A stretch of 46,491 nucleotides of DNA from Candidatus Doudnabacteria bacterium (GTDB lineage Bacteria; Patescibacteriota; Doudnabacteria; UBA920): contig JARLHZ010000025.1 of the NCBI GenBank assembly GCA_031291995.1, positions 220,266-266,756 of the forward strand, read 5' to 3'. Made by a program: the position numbers and the translations under genes. This document shows positions 8,091 to 14,716 of this stretch, one piece after another. Numbering within the stretch: the first letter of the stretch is position 1; the number at the start of each line of letters is the position of its first letter. A model generated the notes under the pieces. It had not been told where the DNA came from. It made no database searches and saw nothing but the letters and a program-made list of their open reading frames with translations.

Positions 8091-8965
8091 ATATTTATAA
8101 AATTAATAACTTTTAAATTTAATTCCTGGCCGGCCAACCAAGGTTGGAAGTCCGCGCCTTTAATAAAAATAGCCCTTAAATGTAAAAGATTACCGCTCTT
8201 CCCCTCTAATTTTACAATTTGCAACCCATACCGGCTGGGTATTATTTTAACCTGGCCAACCCCCAAAGCATCAACCGGTTCGCGAAGCTCCGGCAATAGC
8301 CGTTCGATATCTACAAATCCGAGATCGCCCGAGAGGTCCGCGCTTGACCCGTCCTGGCTGAAATTTTTTGCCAGCGCCTGCATATCCTGTCCGTTTTGGA
8401 TTTGCGCAATTAAATTATTTGCCTGCGAATAGGCCTGTGAATTTAAGCCGGTCTGTCCGTAAAACCAGGTTTGCAATTTGGCCAATATTACTCCGGACTT
8501 CAATTCTTCATCAATAAAACTTTGCCGGCTAATTCCATACGAGGCGAGAACGTCGTCAAAATTTGCCTGGCCGCCATAATTTTCCTGGGCGGCATAGCCG
8601 CTGTACGCGCTTTCAAGTTCGCCAGTCTCCGCGCCAAGTCCCCTGCTTTTGGCAATTTGGGAAATTTTTGTTTCGGCAATTATCCGCGAGTAAATGGCTG
8701 CCGGTTCGACAGTCGCGCCCGGCAGTTTTTCGGCTAATCGCTCCCGCCATAATAAACCGCCCGCGAATACCGGACGGTTATTAATCATGGCTACCGGTAA
8801 AGGCAACCTGGCAAAAAAACTTTGTTTTACCGGCGTGAAGTCTCCGCTATAAAGCCAAACCAAGCAAACCGCGGCCGCGGCCGCCCCTAAAACCACCAGC
8901 AGGCTGACGGCGAAAGGAAGATGCTTTAATATTTTTTTTGTATTGGTTCTCAATTTAGTCCGCAA
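8087..8965 (-). CDS. membrane-anchored peptidyl-prolyl isomerase, SurA/PrsA-like
   Basis: Extracytoplasmic folding chaperone. A lysine-rich start and one membrane helix (FAVSLLVVLGAAAAAVCLVW) precede a SurA-N-like helical region. A parvulin-type core follows: ALAKNFSQDG, then DLGFVDIERLLPELREPVDALGVGQV, then SRYGLQIVKL. The open frame runs upstream to 9034 inside ftsB. I chose the TTG at 8965, preceded by a GGTGGAG SD-like site and overlapping the ftsB stop by 11 nt; the TTG at 8953 is an alternative. Its stop overlaps the next gene (ATGA). It is probably one operon with ftsB and the pilin-module gene. Confidence 0.78.
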   Translation of the reverse strand: MRTKLRTNTKKILKHLPFAVSLLVVLGAAAAAVCLVWLYSGDFTPVKQSFFARLPLPVAMINNRPVFAGGLLWRERLAEKLPGATVEPAAIYSRIIAETKISQIAKSRGLGAETGELESAYSGYAAQENYGGQANFDDVLASYGISRQSFIDEELKSGVILAKLQTWFYGQTGLNSQAYSQANNLIAQIQNGQDMQALAKNFSQDGSSADLSGDLGFVDIERLLPELREPVDALGVGQVKIIPSRYGLQIVKLEGKSGNLLHLRAIFIKGADFQPWLAGQELNLKVINFINI

Positions 8966-9320
8966 AAAAATAACTCCACCAGCTGCGAAAATCCGATTGC
9001 GCGGGCGCGCTTTGCCCGGCTGCGGGGCTGCCACCGGGATCCCCGCTAAACCCGTAAACGACTTCGCCCTGTTTTTTGTAATTTAACTGCTGGCGCGCCA
9101 CCTGTTCCCGAAAATCAGAAGTGTTAATTTTTCCGAGAAGGTCGCTGAGCTGGGAATTTTGTTTATCCAACGCCGCGGCCTGTTGAGACAATTCATCGAC
9201 TTGCTTTTTTATAGCGGCCTGATTTTGATACTGGCGGTATTTTAAATCCGCCAATACGCACAAAAGCAGGGCTAAAAATATTAAACTTGCCCGCGCTGTT
9301 AAAGTTTTTTTTGTAAACAT
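8955..9320 (-). CDS. FtsB/DivIC-family septum formation protein
   Basis: Small bitopic divisome protein. From the ATG at 9320 it is 121 residues: a short basic N-terminus (MFTKKTLTAR), one membrane helix and a coiled coil (VDELSQQAAALDKQNSQLSD). The family end motif follows (VARQQLNYKKQGEVVYGF). The tail is Ser/Pro/Ala/Trp-rich. The frame remains open to 9377, but those residues are Arg/Pro-rich and do not fit. It overlaps the start of the PPIase. Confidence 0.85.
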   Translation of the reverse strand: MFTKKTLTARASLIFLALLLCVLADLKYRQYQNQAAIKKQVDELSQQAAALDKQNSQLSDLLGKINTSDFREQVARQQLNYKKQGEVVYGFSGDPGGSPAAGQSAPAQSDFRSWWSYFFAD

Positions 9321-9331
9321 AAAATTGGCGT

Positions 9332-9832
9332 CTATCGGCGCTCGAGCCTGACCGCATCCAGGGCGTGGGCGTGCCAAAGCGCGTCTTTAATTTTTGCCGG
9401 ATTACCGACATTTTTCAGGGACAGCGGTTCTAAAAGGCCGGGCACCTGAACTTGAACCGTGCCAAATTTAAACACGGTCTGCCAAAAACCGTTCGAGGAA
9501 AACCCGACGTTCAAAATTTTTCCCAATGGAGTTTCCAAAACTTTTTTGCTGAACAATCCGAAATAATTTATGCAAACCAGGCGCCTGTCCGTCAATAAAT
9601 AAATATTTAACAGCCAAATAATATAGTTATACGCCGCGTAAAAAAATACGGCTCCGGTCCATAATAATAAAAAGCGGACATAGTCCGCGGCTAAGCCGCT
9701 CGTCAGCAAAAAATACCATGGAAAATATATTAAAACAAAGACAACCAGCACAGGCTTGAACAATACCGCTTCGCTCTGGCGGTAAATTTGCCTAACCTGT
9801 TCCCCTTCATGTAAATCTAATTTAAGCATCAA
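9332..9832 (-). CDS. membrane protein with bacterial PH-like domain
   Basis: 166 residues. Two adjacent membrane helices (about residues 26-45 and 51-75) are followed by a beta-rich segment, LTDRRLVCINYFGLFSKKVLETPLGKILNV. This is typical of the bacterial PH (YdbS/YdbT-like) family. The membrane helices precede the PH strand block, the usual order. Its role in other bacteria is poorly defined. It starts the cluster leading into ftsB with an 11-bp gap. Two Met codons sit at the start; the first is assumed. Confidence 0.75.
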   Translation of the reverse strand: MMLKLDLHEGEQVRQIYRQSEAVLFKPVLVVFVLIYFPWYFLLTSGLAADYVRFLLLWTGAVFFYAAYNYIIWLLNIYLLTDRRLVCINYFGLFSKKVLETPLGKILNVGFSSNGFWQTVFKFGTVQVQVPGLLEPLSLKNVGNPAKIKDALWHAHALDAVRLERR

Positions 9833-9865
9833 AAAATTTATTTTTGCGGTTTAATAGCCCGCTTG

Positions 9866-9979
9866 CTAGCGTCCGGTAGATAACAGTGAGCCGCCAAACA
9901 GCGCCAGCACCATACTTAATACCACGACCACCATAACGACCGCCATTATTTTATTTAAAAGTTTTCGATTTCTGACCAT
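9866..9979 (-). CDS. tiny single-helix membrane protein (37 aa)
   Basis: A basic start (MVRNRKLLNK) is followed by one hydrophobic helix made almost wholly of V, M, L, A and I, ending FGGSLLSTGR and a TAG. It lies 9 bp after the EF-Tu-like gene on the same strand and is therefore probably co-transcribed. The basic-then-hydrophobic layout fits an inner-membrane peptide with the N-terminus inside. It vaguely resembles small DUF4044-type proteins, but I do not claim membership. Confidence 0.6.
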   Translation of the reverse strand: MVRNRKLLNKIMAVVMVVVVLSMVLALFGGSLLSTGR

Positions 9980-9988
9980 ATAAAATCA

Positions 9989-10243
9989 TTAGACATAAGC
10001 AAAGACTTTATCGCTGGCCTTTGCCGGTAAAACCATCCTTATGGCGACTAGATCTCCCTTATACGCTACCTGGACGTCGCTGCCGGAAACCTGTAAGGCC
10101 AGCACTTCCTGGGTAAAATTATCGTCTCCGCCTTTTATGTGAATTTTCTCGCCAATACTGACTTCTTCAATCAGGGTTATATATGCGAGTCCGTTTGTAT
10201 CGTTGTACTGGGCAATTGTGCCGATTAGCTCTTCCTGTGGCAT
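9989..10243 (-). CDS. stand-alone EF-Tu domain II-like protein
   Basis: 84 residues from the ATG at 10243. The frame extends further, but an excellent SD (AAGGGGGTGA) sits 7 nt before this ATG. The sequence IGTIAQYNDTNGLAYITL, then VSIGEKIHIKGGDDNFTQEV and AYKGDLVAIRM, has the beta-barrel pattern of translation-factor domain II. It resembles the small translation elongation factor-like proteins of archaea and CPR bacteria. No GTPase domain is present, so it cannot be a GTPase. Function is unknown. Confidence 0.7.
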   Translation of the reverse strand: MPQEELIGTIAQYNDTNGLAYITLIEEVSIGEKIHIKGGDDNFTQEVLALQVSGSDVQVAYKGDLVAIRMVLPAKASDKVFAYV

Positions 10244-10267
10244 AAATATCACCCCCTTCCTTATACT

Positions 10268-10290
10268 ATTATAGCGCATTTTAAAAAATA
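10268..10290 (-). promoter_or_regulatory. promoter for the EF-Tu-like gene
   Basis: On the minus strand a TATAAT box (10273-10268) is preceded at 16 bp by TTTGAT. The predicted start is near 10261, giving a leader of about 18 nt that contains the SD. Confidence 0.55.
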
Positions 10291-10404
10291 TCAAAGCGGT
10301 GTAAAGACAAACCTATCTATTTGTCCGGTTAGCTGTTAGACTTAAACCCTGGCACTATATCCGCAGTTTCGGCCAGCCGACCATTAATCCTGCATAATTT
10401 CTGA

Positions 10405-10410
10405 TATAAA
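10405..10410 (+). promoter_or_regulatory. extended -10 before the tiny Pro-rich ORF
   Basis: TGA followed by TATAAA on the plus strand, 21 bp before the ATG at 10432. No convincing -35 hexamer is visible. Confidence 0.4.
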
Positions 10411-10431
10411 TCTGCAGAAAAGGAAATTAAC

Positions 10432-10536
10432 ATGTCTGATGAGACTACCACCCCGGCAACTCCGGCAACACCTCCGGCACCGGTTACCCCGCCTGCCGTT
10501 CCGGCAACTCCCCCGGCAACCCCGGCCGCGATGTAA
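10432..10536 (+). CDS. tiny Thr/Pro/Ala peptide (34 aa)
   Basis: The peptide starts MSDETTTPATPATPPAPV and continues as a Pro/Ala/Thr repeat ending PATPAAM. An AAGGAA SD lies 6-7 nt before the ATG, an extended -10 is further upstream, and a strong terminator follows 3 nt after the stop. It therefore has every part of an independent gene, and it is on the plus strand opposite to all neighbours. It has no membrane or signal segment. Low complexity and length prevent any assignment; a chance ORF is possible. Confidence 0.5.
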   Translation: MSDETTTPATPATPPAPVTPPAVPATPPATPAAM

Positions 10537-10538
10537 AG

Positions 10539-10573
10539 AAAAAACCTCTCCCGAGATTCGGGAGAGGTTTTTT
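10539..10573. terminator. bidirectional terminator between the tiny ORF and csp
   Basis: A perfect 10-bp stem CCTCTCCCGA / TCGGGAGAGG (10545-10554 and 10558-10567) is flanked by A-run and T-run. It can end the plus-strand tiny ORF and the minus-strand cold-shock gene, whose stop is at 10582. Confidence 0.85.
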
Positions 10574-10581
10574 AGAAAACT

Positions 10582-10779
10582 TTACGCTTTCTGGACGTTG
10601 ACCGCGTTCTTGCCTTTGGGGGAGTCTTCCACATCAAAGGTAACCGCGTCGCCTTCGTTAAGTTCATCGAACGTAACGCCGACCAAGGACTTGCTGTGGA
10701 AAAAAATGTCTTTTTCCTCGCCCTGGACGGTAATAAAGCCAAAACCTTTATCGGTTTTCTTCTTAATTACACCATTCAT
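10582..10779 (-). CDS. cold-shock domain protein
   Basis: 65-residue single OB-fold nucleic-acid chaperone. RNP1 is KGFGFIT and RNP2 is KDIFFH, both intact, followed by SLVGVTFDELNEGDAVTFDV. Length is exactly that of CspA-type proteins. The promoter predicted at 10893-10865 leaves an untranslated leader of about 80 nt, as is common for csp mRNAs that are controlled through leader folding. No SD is adjacent to the ATG. It is transcribed alone and ends at the shared terminator. Confidence 0.95.
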   Translation of the reverse strand: MNGVIKKKTDKGFGFITVQGEEKDIFFHSKSLVGVTFDELNEGDAVTFDVEDSPKGKNAVNVQKA

Positions 10780-10864
10780 GGTAATTGTTGTTTAGATTAT
10801 TAAAACGCAATTTAAATATGTTATTGAAATTCGACTACTTTTCTAGCATAAGTATTTGCTTATA

Positions 10865-10893
10865 TGACTATAGCACAGTTGGGGATAAATAGC
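10865..10893 (-). promoter_or_regulatory. csp promoter
   Basis: TTGCTA (10893-10888), 17-bp spacer, then TATAGT (10870-10865) preceded by TGC, an extended -10. It predicts an approximately 80-nt leader for the cold-shock gene. Confidence 0.6.
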
Positions 10894-10932
10894 AATAAAT
10901 GCTTAAATGTCCATATTTCAATGGGAAAGTCA

Positions 10933-11424
10933 TTATTTTTGTTCTTTTGACCATTCATTAAATTTTTCTATTAATTCGTGGGAGTAATAAAGTCTCGGTT
11001 TATTAAGTTGATAACCGGTAGCCCCAACGGCACCGGCCCTAAACTCTTTCACCGGTAATAATTTCTTAAATATAGGGAAAAGCCGCGTTTTTTTCGGGTT
11101 TCCCTGTACGATATGAGATTCCGGCATCCAAGAACTGGGAGGCTCGGCAAAACACCTGGTTAATGCGTCCTTCAGGGCGTCCGTTAAAAACGGTTCATTA
11201 TCAGCATATTTAACGGCACCAAGGTCGAAAAGATTATTAGATAAAATAAAATCCAAGTAAGTTTTCCATTTTGAATACGGCAAACTACTTTGCTTGACCA
11301 GGTCGGAAATAGCAATCCTGCCTTCCTTTTTTAATTCTTCCGCCGTGGGCTTTGGAGCAGTTTCCAAATCCCCGCTGTTACTTAATTGTTCTTCATTTGC
11401 TCCGGGGTAATAATCCATCGGCAT
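10933..11424 (-). CDS. hypothetical protein
   Basis: 163 residues, unrecognised. Soluble, with an acidic N-terminus and a basic C-terminal half (KLLPVKEFRAGAVGATGYQL). The middle (EGRIAISDLVKQSSLPYSKW) could be a small helix-turn-helix, but I cannot prove it. A GGAG site precedes the ATG. It starts 18 bp after the amidotransferase gene and is probably co-transcribed with it. No membrane helix or signal peptide. Confidence 0.65.
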   Translation of the reverse strand: MPMDYYPGANEEQLSNSGDLETAPKPTAEELKKEGRIAISDLVKQSSLPYSKWKTYLDFILSNNLFDLGAVKYADNEPFLTDALKDALTRCFAEPPSSWMPESHIVQGNPKKTRLFPIFKKLLPVKEFRAGAVGATGYQLNKPRLYYSHELIEKFNEWSKEQK

Positions 11425-11442
11425 TTATTTATTCTCCATATG

Positions 11443-12147
11443 TTATTGAATAGTGGCAATGAAATTATCCATAAGCAAATTACATTGCTTTGCCATTAGC
11501 TCCTCATAAGCTTTGGATTGCTGCTTAAGCTGCTCATCGTCTAATTGATAATCTTTGTAGATCCATTCCCTGTCTTCCAGAATAAGTTTTTCCACCATTT
11601 GCGGCGTAAATTCCATATGAAATTGGACGCCATAACTTTTGTGGCACTTAAAGGCCTGATTTTTGCAATCATCGGAGGACGCGAGTAATATGCCCCGTTC
11701 CGGCAGGTCAAATGTGTCCCCGTGCCATTGCAAAACTTTAATCGCCGGTTGGAAATTTTTAAACAGCGGGTCTTCGGTACCGAAGTCAGTAAGCCGGATA
11801 TCGTAATAGCCTATTTCTTTAACCGGCCTACCATTTTTTTCGTTCGGATAAACTTTGGCTCCTAAAGCATTGGCCAATAGCTGCGCGCCAAGGCAAAATC
11901 CCAAAATATGCTTGTCTTTATCCAGAGCATCCTTAATAAAAGCAAGTTCATCGTTTTTAGACGGGAATTCTTCATAAACCGCCATCGGGCCGCCCAAAAT
12001 AATTACCGCATCAAAATCCCCGGCTTTAGGCCGTCGGTAAGGTTTCCACATTCCCACTATAGTCAGTCCAACACCCCTTTGCTCAGCCCAGGCGGAAATC
12101 AGTCCGGGATGCTCATGGGGCACGTGCTGTAAAACTAAGAATTTCAT
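11443..12147 (-). CDS. class I glutamine amidotransferase-like protein
   Basis: 234 residues. The triad is complete: nucleophile C85 in GFCLGAQLLANALG, H177 and E179 in GVQFHMEFT. The strand-turn VIILGGPMAVYEE is typical of GuaA-type glutaminase domains. There is no synthetase domain, so it belongs to the stand-alone GMP-synthase-like amidotransferases whose acceptors are mostly unknown. A TGC-TATACT box 17 bp before the ATG lies in a short inverted repeat (12154-12172). Confidence 0.85.
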   Translation of the reverse strand: MKFLVLQHVPHEHPGLISAWAEQRGVGLTIVGMWKPYRRPKAGDFDAVIILGGPMAVYEEFPSKNDELAFIKDALDKDKHILGFCLGAQLLANALGAKVYPNEKNGRPVKEIGYYDIRLTDFGTEDPLFKNFQPAIKVLQWHGDTFDLPERGILLASSDDCKNQAFKCHKSYGVQFHMEFTPQMVEKLILEDREWIYKDYQLDDEQLKQQSKAYEELMAKQCNLLMDNFIATIQ

Positions 12148-12153
12148 AATGTA

Positions 12154-12172
12154 TGCTATATAAAGTATAGCA
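12154..12172 (-). promoter_or_regulatory. extended -10 overlapping a 7-bp inverted repeat
   Basis: tgctata and tatagca (5-bp spacer) form a perfect inverted repeat containing the minus-strand TGC-TATACT -10 box (12169-12164) of the amidotransferase gene. The arrangement could be an operator, although -10 sequences readily make such repeats by chance. Confidence 0.4.
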
Positions 12173-12193
12173 AAACATTAAAATTTAGCCTAA

Positions 12194-12232
12194 CAAAAAT
12201 TGGGCGGCGCGGGTTGAATAACCGGCGCCGCC
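12194..12232 (-). terminator. terminator after the two small Cys-containing genes
   Basis: The GC-rich stem GGCGGCGCGGGTT / AACCGGCGCCGCC (12203-12215, 12220-12232) pairs at 12 of 13 positions with a 4-nt loop. On the minus strand it is followed by CAATTTTTG. It lies 27 bp after the stop at 12259. Confidence 0.8.
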
Positions 12233-12258
12233 AAGAAGCAATACCAACTAAAGAAAAA

Positions 12259-12498
12259 TCACGAAGTAGCGCAAAGCTCCGGACACTCGCCGGGGAAAAC
12301 ATCATTGACACGAAGCGATTTGCCTACCGCCTTCGCAGCAATCCACTTTTCGCGACAAGCGTCACAGAGTTCGCAATGCAGGTCAATGCCGGTGTTCAGC
12401 AAAAGACCTGTCCGCTTTGCAATTATAGCCAGTTCTACCAAACTGGAGCCTTGGATGTCGAGATGTATTGCATTCGTCTCAAATGTACCATGAGGCAT
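12259..12498 (-). CDS. small Cys-rich hypothetical protein
   Basis: 79 residues. Cysteines sit at 42, 45 and 48 (HCELCDACREKW) and at 72 and 76 (ECPELC), a spacing suited to metal binding. A near-perfect SD, AGGAGGTGA, precedes the ATG and is stronger than that of most genes here. The gene lies 10 bp after the 133-residue gene and ends in a clear terminator, so the two form an operon. No family recognised. Confidence 0.7.
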   Translation of the reverse strand: MPHGTFETNAIHLDIQGSSLVELAIIAKRTGLLLNTGIDLHCELCDACREKWIAAKAVGKSLRVNDVFPGECPELCATS

Positions 12499-12508
12499 TC
12501 CTCACCTC

Positions 12509-12910
12509 CTATCGATCCACTCTGGCGACTAACCGGTCGTCATCGTACGGCCAAATGCAGTAGCCAATGGCCGTCAGTTTGAGCGGATTAAACCTGATCA
12601 TAAAATGAGCCCCGGCGAACTCAAAAATATCATCGCAGAACCTGCAATGATAATAAACCCTGACAGGGTTTATGGCCGGGCTGAACATGCCGCTTATGAT
12701 AATGGCAAATTGTGTCGGCAGACTCGTAACGTTGCCGCGCCATCTGCCATTAATCGTAAACCTGTTGGGCGAACCGTCCAAGCGACGAATGGCCAGGCTG
12801 GTGTTCCCCACTTCCCCGGCAGTCAGAAACGGAGGCTCCGGGATAAAAACCGAACTAACAATCGGGTTTAGCAAAGGAACCTTCGCAGCCGCAGCCGTGG
12901 GAATCCTCAT
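12509..12910 (-). CDS. hypothetical protein, first gene of a small SD-led operon
   Basis: 133 residues from the ATG at 12910, chosen because GAAAGGAG sits 5-6 nt before it; the frame opens five codons earlier at a TTG. It contains a CxxC pair (YHCRFCDDIFEF) about two-thirds along and a beta-rich, proline-rich N-terminal half. No membrane segment. It is followed by the Cys-rich 79-residue gene and a terminator. Unrecognised. Confidence 0.65.
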   Translation of the reverse strand: MRIPTAAAAKVPLLNPIVSSVFIPEPPFLTAGEVGNTSLAIRRLDGSPNRFTINGRWRGNVTSLPTQFAIIISGMFSPAINPVRVYYHCRFCDDIFEFAGAHFMIRFNPLKLTAIGYCIWPYDDDRLVARVDR

Positions 12911-12952
12911 GATTTCTCCTTTCAATATCCCCCTCTCGTATTATCAAGCAAC

Positions 12953-12979
12953 AAAAAAGACCCGCGAACGCGAGTCTTA
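12953..12979 (-). terminator. terminator ending the hicBA operon
   Basis: The stem aagac-cgcg / cgcg-gtctt with one mismatch is followed on the minus strand by a run of six T. It lies about 95 bp after the stop at 13074 and just before the operon starting at 12910. Confidence 0.75.
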
Positions 12980-13073
12980 AAGGCTTCTGACGGAAATTAT
13001 ACATCAAAAATGATTAAGGTGGCAATTGACCTAATGACAATTTAATGACAATTTAACGCCGTATTTGTTTTGG

Positions 13074-13502
13074 CTAAACTTCTTCCATAAATTTCCTCGT
13101 GTTTTTGCGAATTTCCGACGCAGTATTTACTTGGAGTCGCTTTAACGAATTGTCGTCAATGGTAATTGACGGTTCAACAGGCAAATCAACCGGAATAATT
13201 GTCTTGACGTCGATAGTTCTTAAATTGTTTTTGGTAATATTTTTTAGTTTCTGAAAATTCTGAACCATAACCAATCCGACTCCTCTTATGTCCGCATGCC
13301 AACTATCTTCCAGCTTTTTTACCGACCCCGCCGGAGCTTCGCCTGTTGTGGCTTCTTTTAGAGCATTTTTTTTCGTTTTAAAGTCAGTTTCAATTTTGTC
13401 GCAATCACTTTTCCAACGTTCAACAATTTCTTGTCTTCTAGCAAAAAACTCGCTCATAATTTGTTCCCGCATTCTCGATTTTTCAGCTCCCGATTCATTC
13501 AT
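13074..13502 (-). CDS. hypothetical protein, last gene of the hicBA operon
   Basis: 142 residues, highly charged and mostly helical. The first half (MREQIMSEFFARRQEIVERW) looks like a coiled coil. The second half has the pattern TIIPVDLPVEPSITIDDNSL. No membrane helix and no motif I recognise. It starts 29 bp after the preceding unknown gene on the same strand and is followed by the operon terminator. Confidence 0.6.
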   Translation of the reverse strand: MNESGAEKSRMREQIMSEFFARRQEIVERWKSDCDKIETDFKTKKNALKEATTGEAPAGSVKKLEDSWHADIRGVGLVMVQNFQKLKNITKNNLRTIDVKTIIPVDLPVEPSITIDDNSLKRLQVNTASEIRKNTRKFMEEV

Positions 13503-13531
13503 AAAATTATTAGAGGATAATAAATTTAATA

Positions 13532-14092
13532 CTACATATTCCCAATTGCGAAATATTCCTTCCCAAAAAATGCCAATAGCAATTCCTCACGTTGCGCATT
13601 GGTTTCAAGGGCTTTAATTGCCAAAGGCTGAGGTCTTAATATTCCCTCATTTTTCGCAAAAAGAGCTAGAGTGCCAGGCAATCCATGCTCTACCATTTCA
13701 GCCGCCTTTGCCAATTCGGGCGGCACATCAAGGTCGGTTATTTTTTTAACCATGTAACTTTCGCTGTTTATTGTAACCAAGTCCAAATTTTTTGGATCCC
13801 TGCCCGACGGAACCGCCTCGGCGCAGGACAAATCAAATTTTTCCAGGGTATCTTCAAAAGCCAATTTGCAAAACTCATACCCCAATAGCTCTTCATCCGG
13901 ATTGCCCACATCACGGAGTTGCTGCAATAGAGCCTTAGCCTTGGATTCTCTTTTAGTTGATTGCCAAATTCCGGGCTCGGCGGCATACTCCTCAAAAAAC
14001 AGCCGCGCCGCCGAAGCAAACGAAGGCTTGGCATTTTCTTTAATCTCGTTGTGCATATTCTGTTCTTCTGGCCCAAAAAATTTAAATCCCAT
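13532..14092 (-). CDS. hypothetical protein downstream of hicA
   Basis: 186 residues, acidic and soluble, unrecognised. It begins MGFKFFGPEEQNMHNEI and contains helical stretches (AKPSFASAARLFFEEYAAEP and ELAKAAEMVEHGLPGTLALF). The ATG follows the hicA stop by only 4 nt, so it is very probably co-transcribed. It has no SD. The tight link to a toxin-antitoxin pair suggests a linked or cargo function, without direct evidence. Confidence 0.6.
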   Translation of the reverse strand: MGFKFFGPEEQNMHNEIKENAKPSFASAARLFFEEYAAEPGIWQSTKRESKAKALLQQLRDVGNPDEELLGYEFCKLAFEDTLEKFDLSCAEAVPSGRDPKNLDLVTINSESYMVKKITDLDVPPELAKAAEMVEHGLPGTLALFAKNEGILRPQPLAIKALETNAQREELLLAFFGKEYFAIGNM

Positions 14093-14096
14093 ATAT

Positions 14097-14327
14097 TTAC
14101 AAATTATCTATTTTATTTAAAAACTCGTTCTTTGAAATACCTAGAACTCTTAAGTTATTTAGAATAATAAAAACCGGCAGAGCCCTTTTTTGTGGAACGA
14201 CGAGAGGTCTTAATATGCCGGTTTTCTGATAAATTTTGTGGTCTCCCTTTTGTCTAATGAATATGCAGCCACAATTCAATAGAAATTTTTCAAATAACTT
14301 GCTGCTTATTTGATCAATCCTGCTCAT
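14097..14327 (-). CDS. hicA: HicA-like mRNA interferase toxin
   Basis: 76 residues. The double-stranded-RNA-binding-like HicA fold is indicated by LLNCGCIFIRQKGDHKIYQK. The histidine in GDHKIY is the expected catalytic residue, and VVPQKRALPVFIILNNLRVLG follows as in the family. In families studied it cleaves translated mRNA and is neutralised by HicB. The ATG overlaps the hicB stop by 4 nt (ATGA), with the antitoxin gene first, the reverse of the commoner order. Confidence 0.8.
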   Translation of the reverse strand: MSRIDQISSKLFEKFLLNCGCIFIRQKGDHKIYQKTGILRPLVVPQKRALPVFIILNNLRVLGISKNEFLNKIDNL

Positions 14328-14605
14328 ACGCTCATAGGAAATTTGATTTTAAATGCTTGTTTTAAAACTTGCGGTGCATGCCAATTTCGGGTTCCGGTTT
14401 TAACCCAGCCCAGGTCCGTTAAAACCTCGTTTAAAGTTCCCATCCGTTCAAGCTCCTCAAAAAAGATCTGCACCGCTTCGGCAAACATTCGTTTGGCTTG
14501 AGCTCGGGTTTTGCCGCTTGTTGACAAGTCTAAAACCGGGGTATAGGCAACATATTCCTTCCCCTGTTTAAATATTTGCACTAGCAGATGCGCTTGTAAT
14601 TCCAT
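14324..14605 (-). CDS. hicB: HicB-like antitoxin
   Basis: 93 residues. The partial RNase-H-like HicB domain is seen in YVAYTPVLDLSTSGKTRAQA followed by AEAVQIFFEEL. The C-terminal part lacks an obvious DNA-binding motif. The ATG at 14605 lies only 8 nt after an extended -10 box, so the mRNA is predicted to be leaderless or nearly so. It heads a four-gene unit: hicB, hicA and two unknown genes. Confidence 0.8.
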   Translation of the reverse strand: MELQAHLLVQIFKQGKEYVAYTPVLDLSTSGKTRAQAKRMFAEAVQIFFEELERMGTLNEVLTDLGWVKTGTRNWHAPQVLKQAFKIKFPMSV

Positions 14606-14613
14606 ATGGCCAT

Positions 14614-14622
14614 ATTATAGCA
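14614..14622 (-). promoter_or_regulatory. extended -10 directly before hicB
   Basis: TGC-TATAAT on the minus strand, with TATAAT at 14619-14614. Only 8 nt separate it from the ATG, implying initiation at or next to the start codon. No good -35 is visible. Confidence 0.6.
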
Positions 14623-14669
14623 CATTTTATCGATCAAAAAAATGACATTTATCAATCGACCAAACTTAA

Positions 14670-14707
14670 AAGGACCGACAAATATCTCGCCGGTCCTTAT
14701 TTTTTTC
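14670..14707. terminator. terminator after lepA
   Basis: AAGGACCG (14670-14677) pairs with CGGTCCTT (14691-14698), followed on the plus strand by a seven-T run and on the minus strand by TTTT. The stem starts 19 bp beyond the lepA stop. Confidence 0.7.
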
Positions 14708-14716
14708 CAAACTAAT

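Noticed and set aside
13074-13502. Possible ribosome recycling factor
   Set aside because: Charged helices superficially suggest it, but the conserved RRF C-terminal motif and length are missing.
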